Assembly (NCBI GenBank): GCA_963681505.1
Contig: OY811971.1
Coordinates: 22,275,962-22,339,961, forward strand
From: Eunapius fragilis
Taxonomy: Eukaryota > Porifera > Demospongiae > Spongillida > Spongillidae
Direction: 5' to 3'
DNA length: 64,000 bases
Below, in pieces: positions 63,088-64,000 of this stretch. The translations under genes were made by a program, and so were the position numbers. The notes under the pieces were generated by a model. The model was given only the letters and a program-made list of their open reading frames with translations. It ran no database searches and had not been told where the DNA came from. How positions within the stretch are numbered: position 1 is the stretch's first letter; every line of letters begins with the position of its first letter.

Positions 63088-64000
63088 AGCCTGGAGCTAG
63101 GGTGTGTAACCTTTTTTATAAATCAAAATCGATTATTTCAACTATGAAAAAAAGTCCAATCGATTTTTTCAGGTTTATAACAAATTGCAGATCGGTTATT
63201 AGAAACATTAAATCGATTTTGCATGGCGATTAATGCACTATTAATTTGCTAACGATTATCTAGGTTTCTCCAGGTTTGTCCTTATTTTATAATTATGGCT
63301 CGATAAGTCACAGTTTATCAAGTCTAATTGAAGTGTAGTGTTATCAGTTGCTTATGCCAACTTTAATTCATTAAAACAACAAAGATTGTACCCACAGGGA
63401 CTGGGAACGATGTGCATGCCAATGTTACGCCAAACCCATGATTCAATGGCGGCGGATTGTCACCCAAGCATTTTATTTTCACCGAAAAACACATGGCTAT
63501 TTGTTCGCCCGCTTAGTACTAAGTATGGGGGAAAAGTAAGATTTTACTGAGATAAAAACGAAAATGAATAGTTTGTCCACCCCGCAGCTTGCGCTCTTTT
63601 CTGGTACAAAATGCCTTAAACACGTACATGTATCATACCTATCCGCCACAATTGGCAGTTATAATCCATTATTCGCCCTCAATATATGATTCAATAAGTA
63701 CTGAGCAGTACCAGCTAGAAACCTCATGTGGAACATGTACGATATTCTGAACGTCATGGCCGAACGTCCATCTGGAAAAGAGCCAGTCTACCGAAGTATT
63801 TGGACACCTGTCACCTGTGCAAAAGAGTACTTAGCGCGTTTGATTAATGCAGCGCGTTTGATTAATGCTGTAGTGTATTGGACTGCTAGAACTATAGTAT
63901 AGGTCTGGGAACTAGTAATGTGTCAGTGCGCTTGCGCATATGATTATAACAGCTGTTGTGTCCTCGTGACGGTGTGTTATAGCTGCTGTATTGCCATTAT
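63088..64000. other. Unassigned sequence to the window edge
   Basis: AT-rich with no exon I can support. An AATCGATT-rich patch lies at about 63125-63220, and GCGCGTTTGATTAATGC is repeated in tandem at about 63834-63867. Confidence 0.4.

Overview
The window is animal nuclear DNA. Genes are split by many GT-AG introns, a 38-exon chromatin-remodelling gene is present, and the rest is crowded with MITEs, DNA transposons, retroelement debris, microsatellites and homopolymer runs. The gene content (a polybromo-1 gene, a Rab-like GTPase, a Death-domain exon) and the transposon mix fit a marine invertebrate. I lean towards a sponge or another early-branching animal, but the sequence alone does not settle this. 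All alignments here were made by eye, so element boundaries are good to a few bases at best.

The backbone is one apparently intact gene, a PBRM1/polybromo orthologue (PBAF/SWI-SNF chromatin-targeting subunit), on the + strand from 26298 to 48183. I could join 38 exons with every splice phase consistent and no stop, giving about 1651 residues. The order is bromodomains, two BAH domains, a Pro/Ser/Gln-rich linker, a pair of C2H2-like zinc fingers where vertebrate PBRM1 has an HMG box, and the conserved C-terminal tail. Intron 7 (28558-36264) holds an 88-bp tandem repeat, a DIRS-like gag fragment, an M3 MITE, a long dispersed repeat (R6) and a decayed PIF/Harbinger transposon.

Upstream of this gene lie three broken partial copies of its middle, all on the + strand: 7018-8772 (exons 8-12), 14895-15250 (exon 8 and part of 9) and 20030-25209 (exons 8-22). 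The last is very similar to 36100-41330 but carries at least five disabling lesions. The copies at 7018 and 14895, like the parental exon 8, are preceded by R6-type repeat, so the duplicated unit was probably the end of intron 7 plus the following exons. Between the copies sit a 3.9-kb insertion bounded by long inverted repeats (8773-12688), a near-perfect 310-bp palindrome (13813-14122) and a dead piggyBac element (16842-20004) whose transposase is split by a minisatellite. A roughly 600-bp inverted repeat pair (360-1010 and 25230-25775) brackets this pseudogene block.

Downstream, 49030-50195 is a foldback MITE split by a hAT-like element. A seven-exon Rab-like GTPase gene (50661-58736) follows. 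It has an intact P-loop and a CaaX end but eroded switch, NKxD and SAK motifs. Its first intron contains the relic of a RAG1 N-terminal-like (zinc module plus RING) transposon protein (52606-54589), and its last intron contains a Ty3/gypsy integrase tail. The right end has nested MITEs (59690-60135), a stray PBRM1 exon/intron scrap (60503-60607), a first exon encoding a Death domain (60788-61043) and further repeat debris. I saw no tRNA or rRNA genes, and no CRISPR array.
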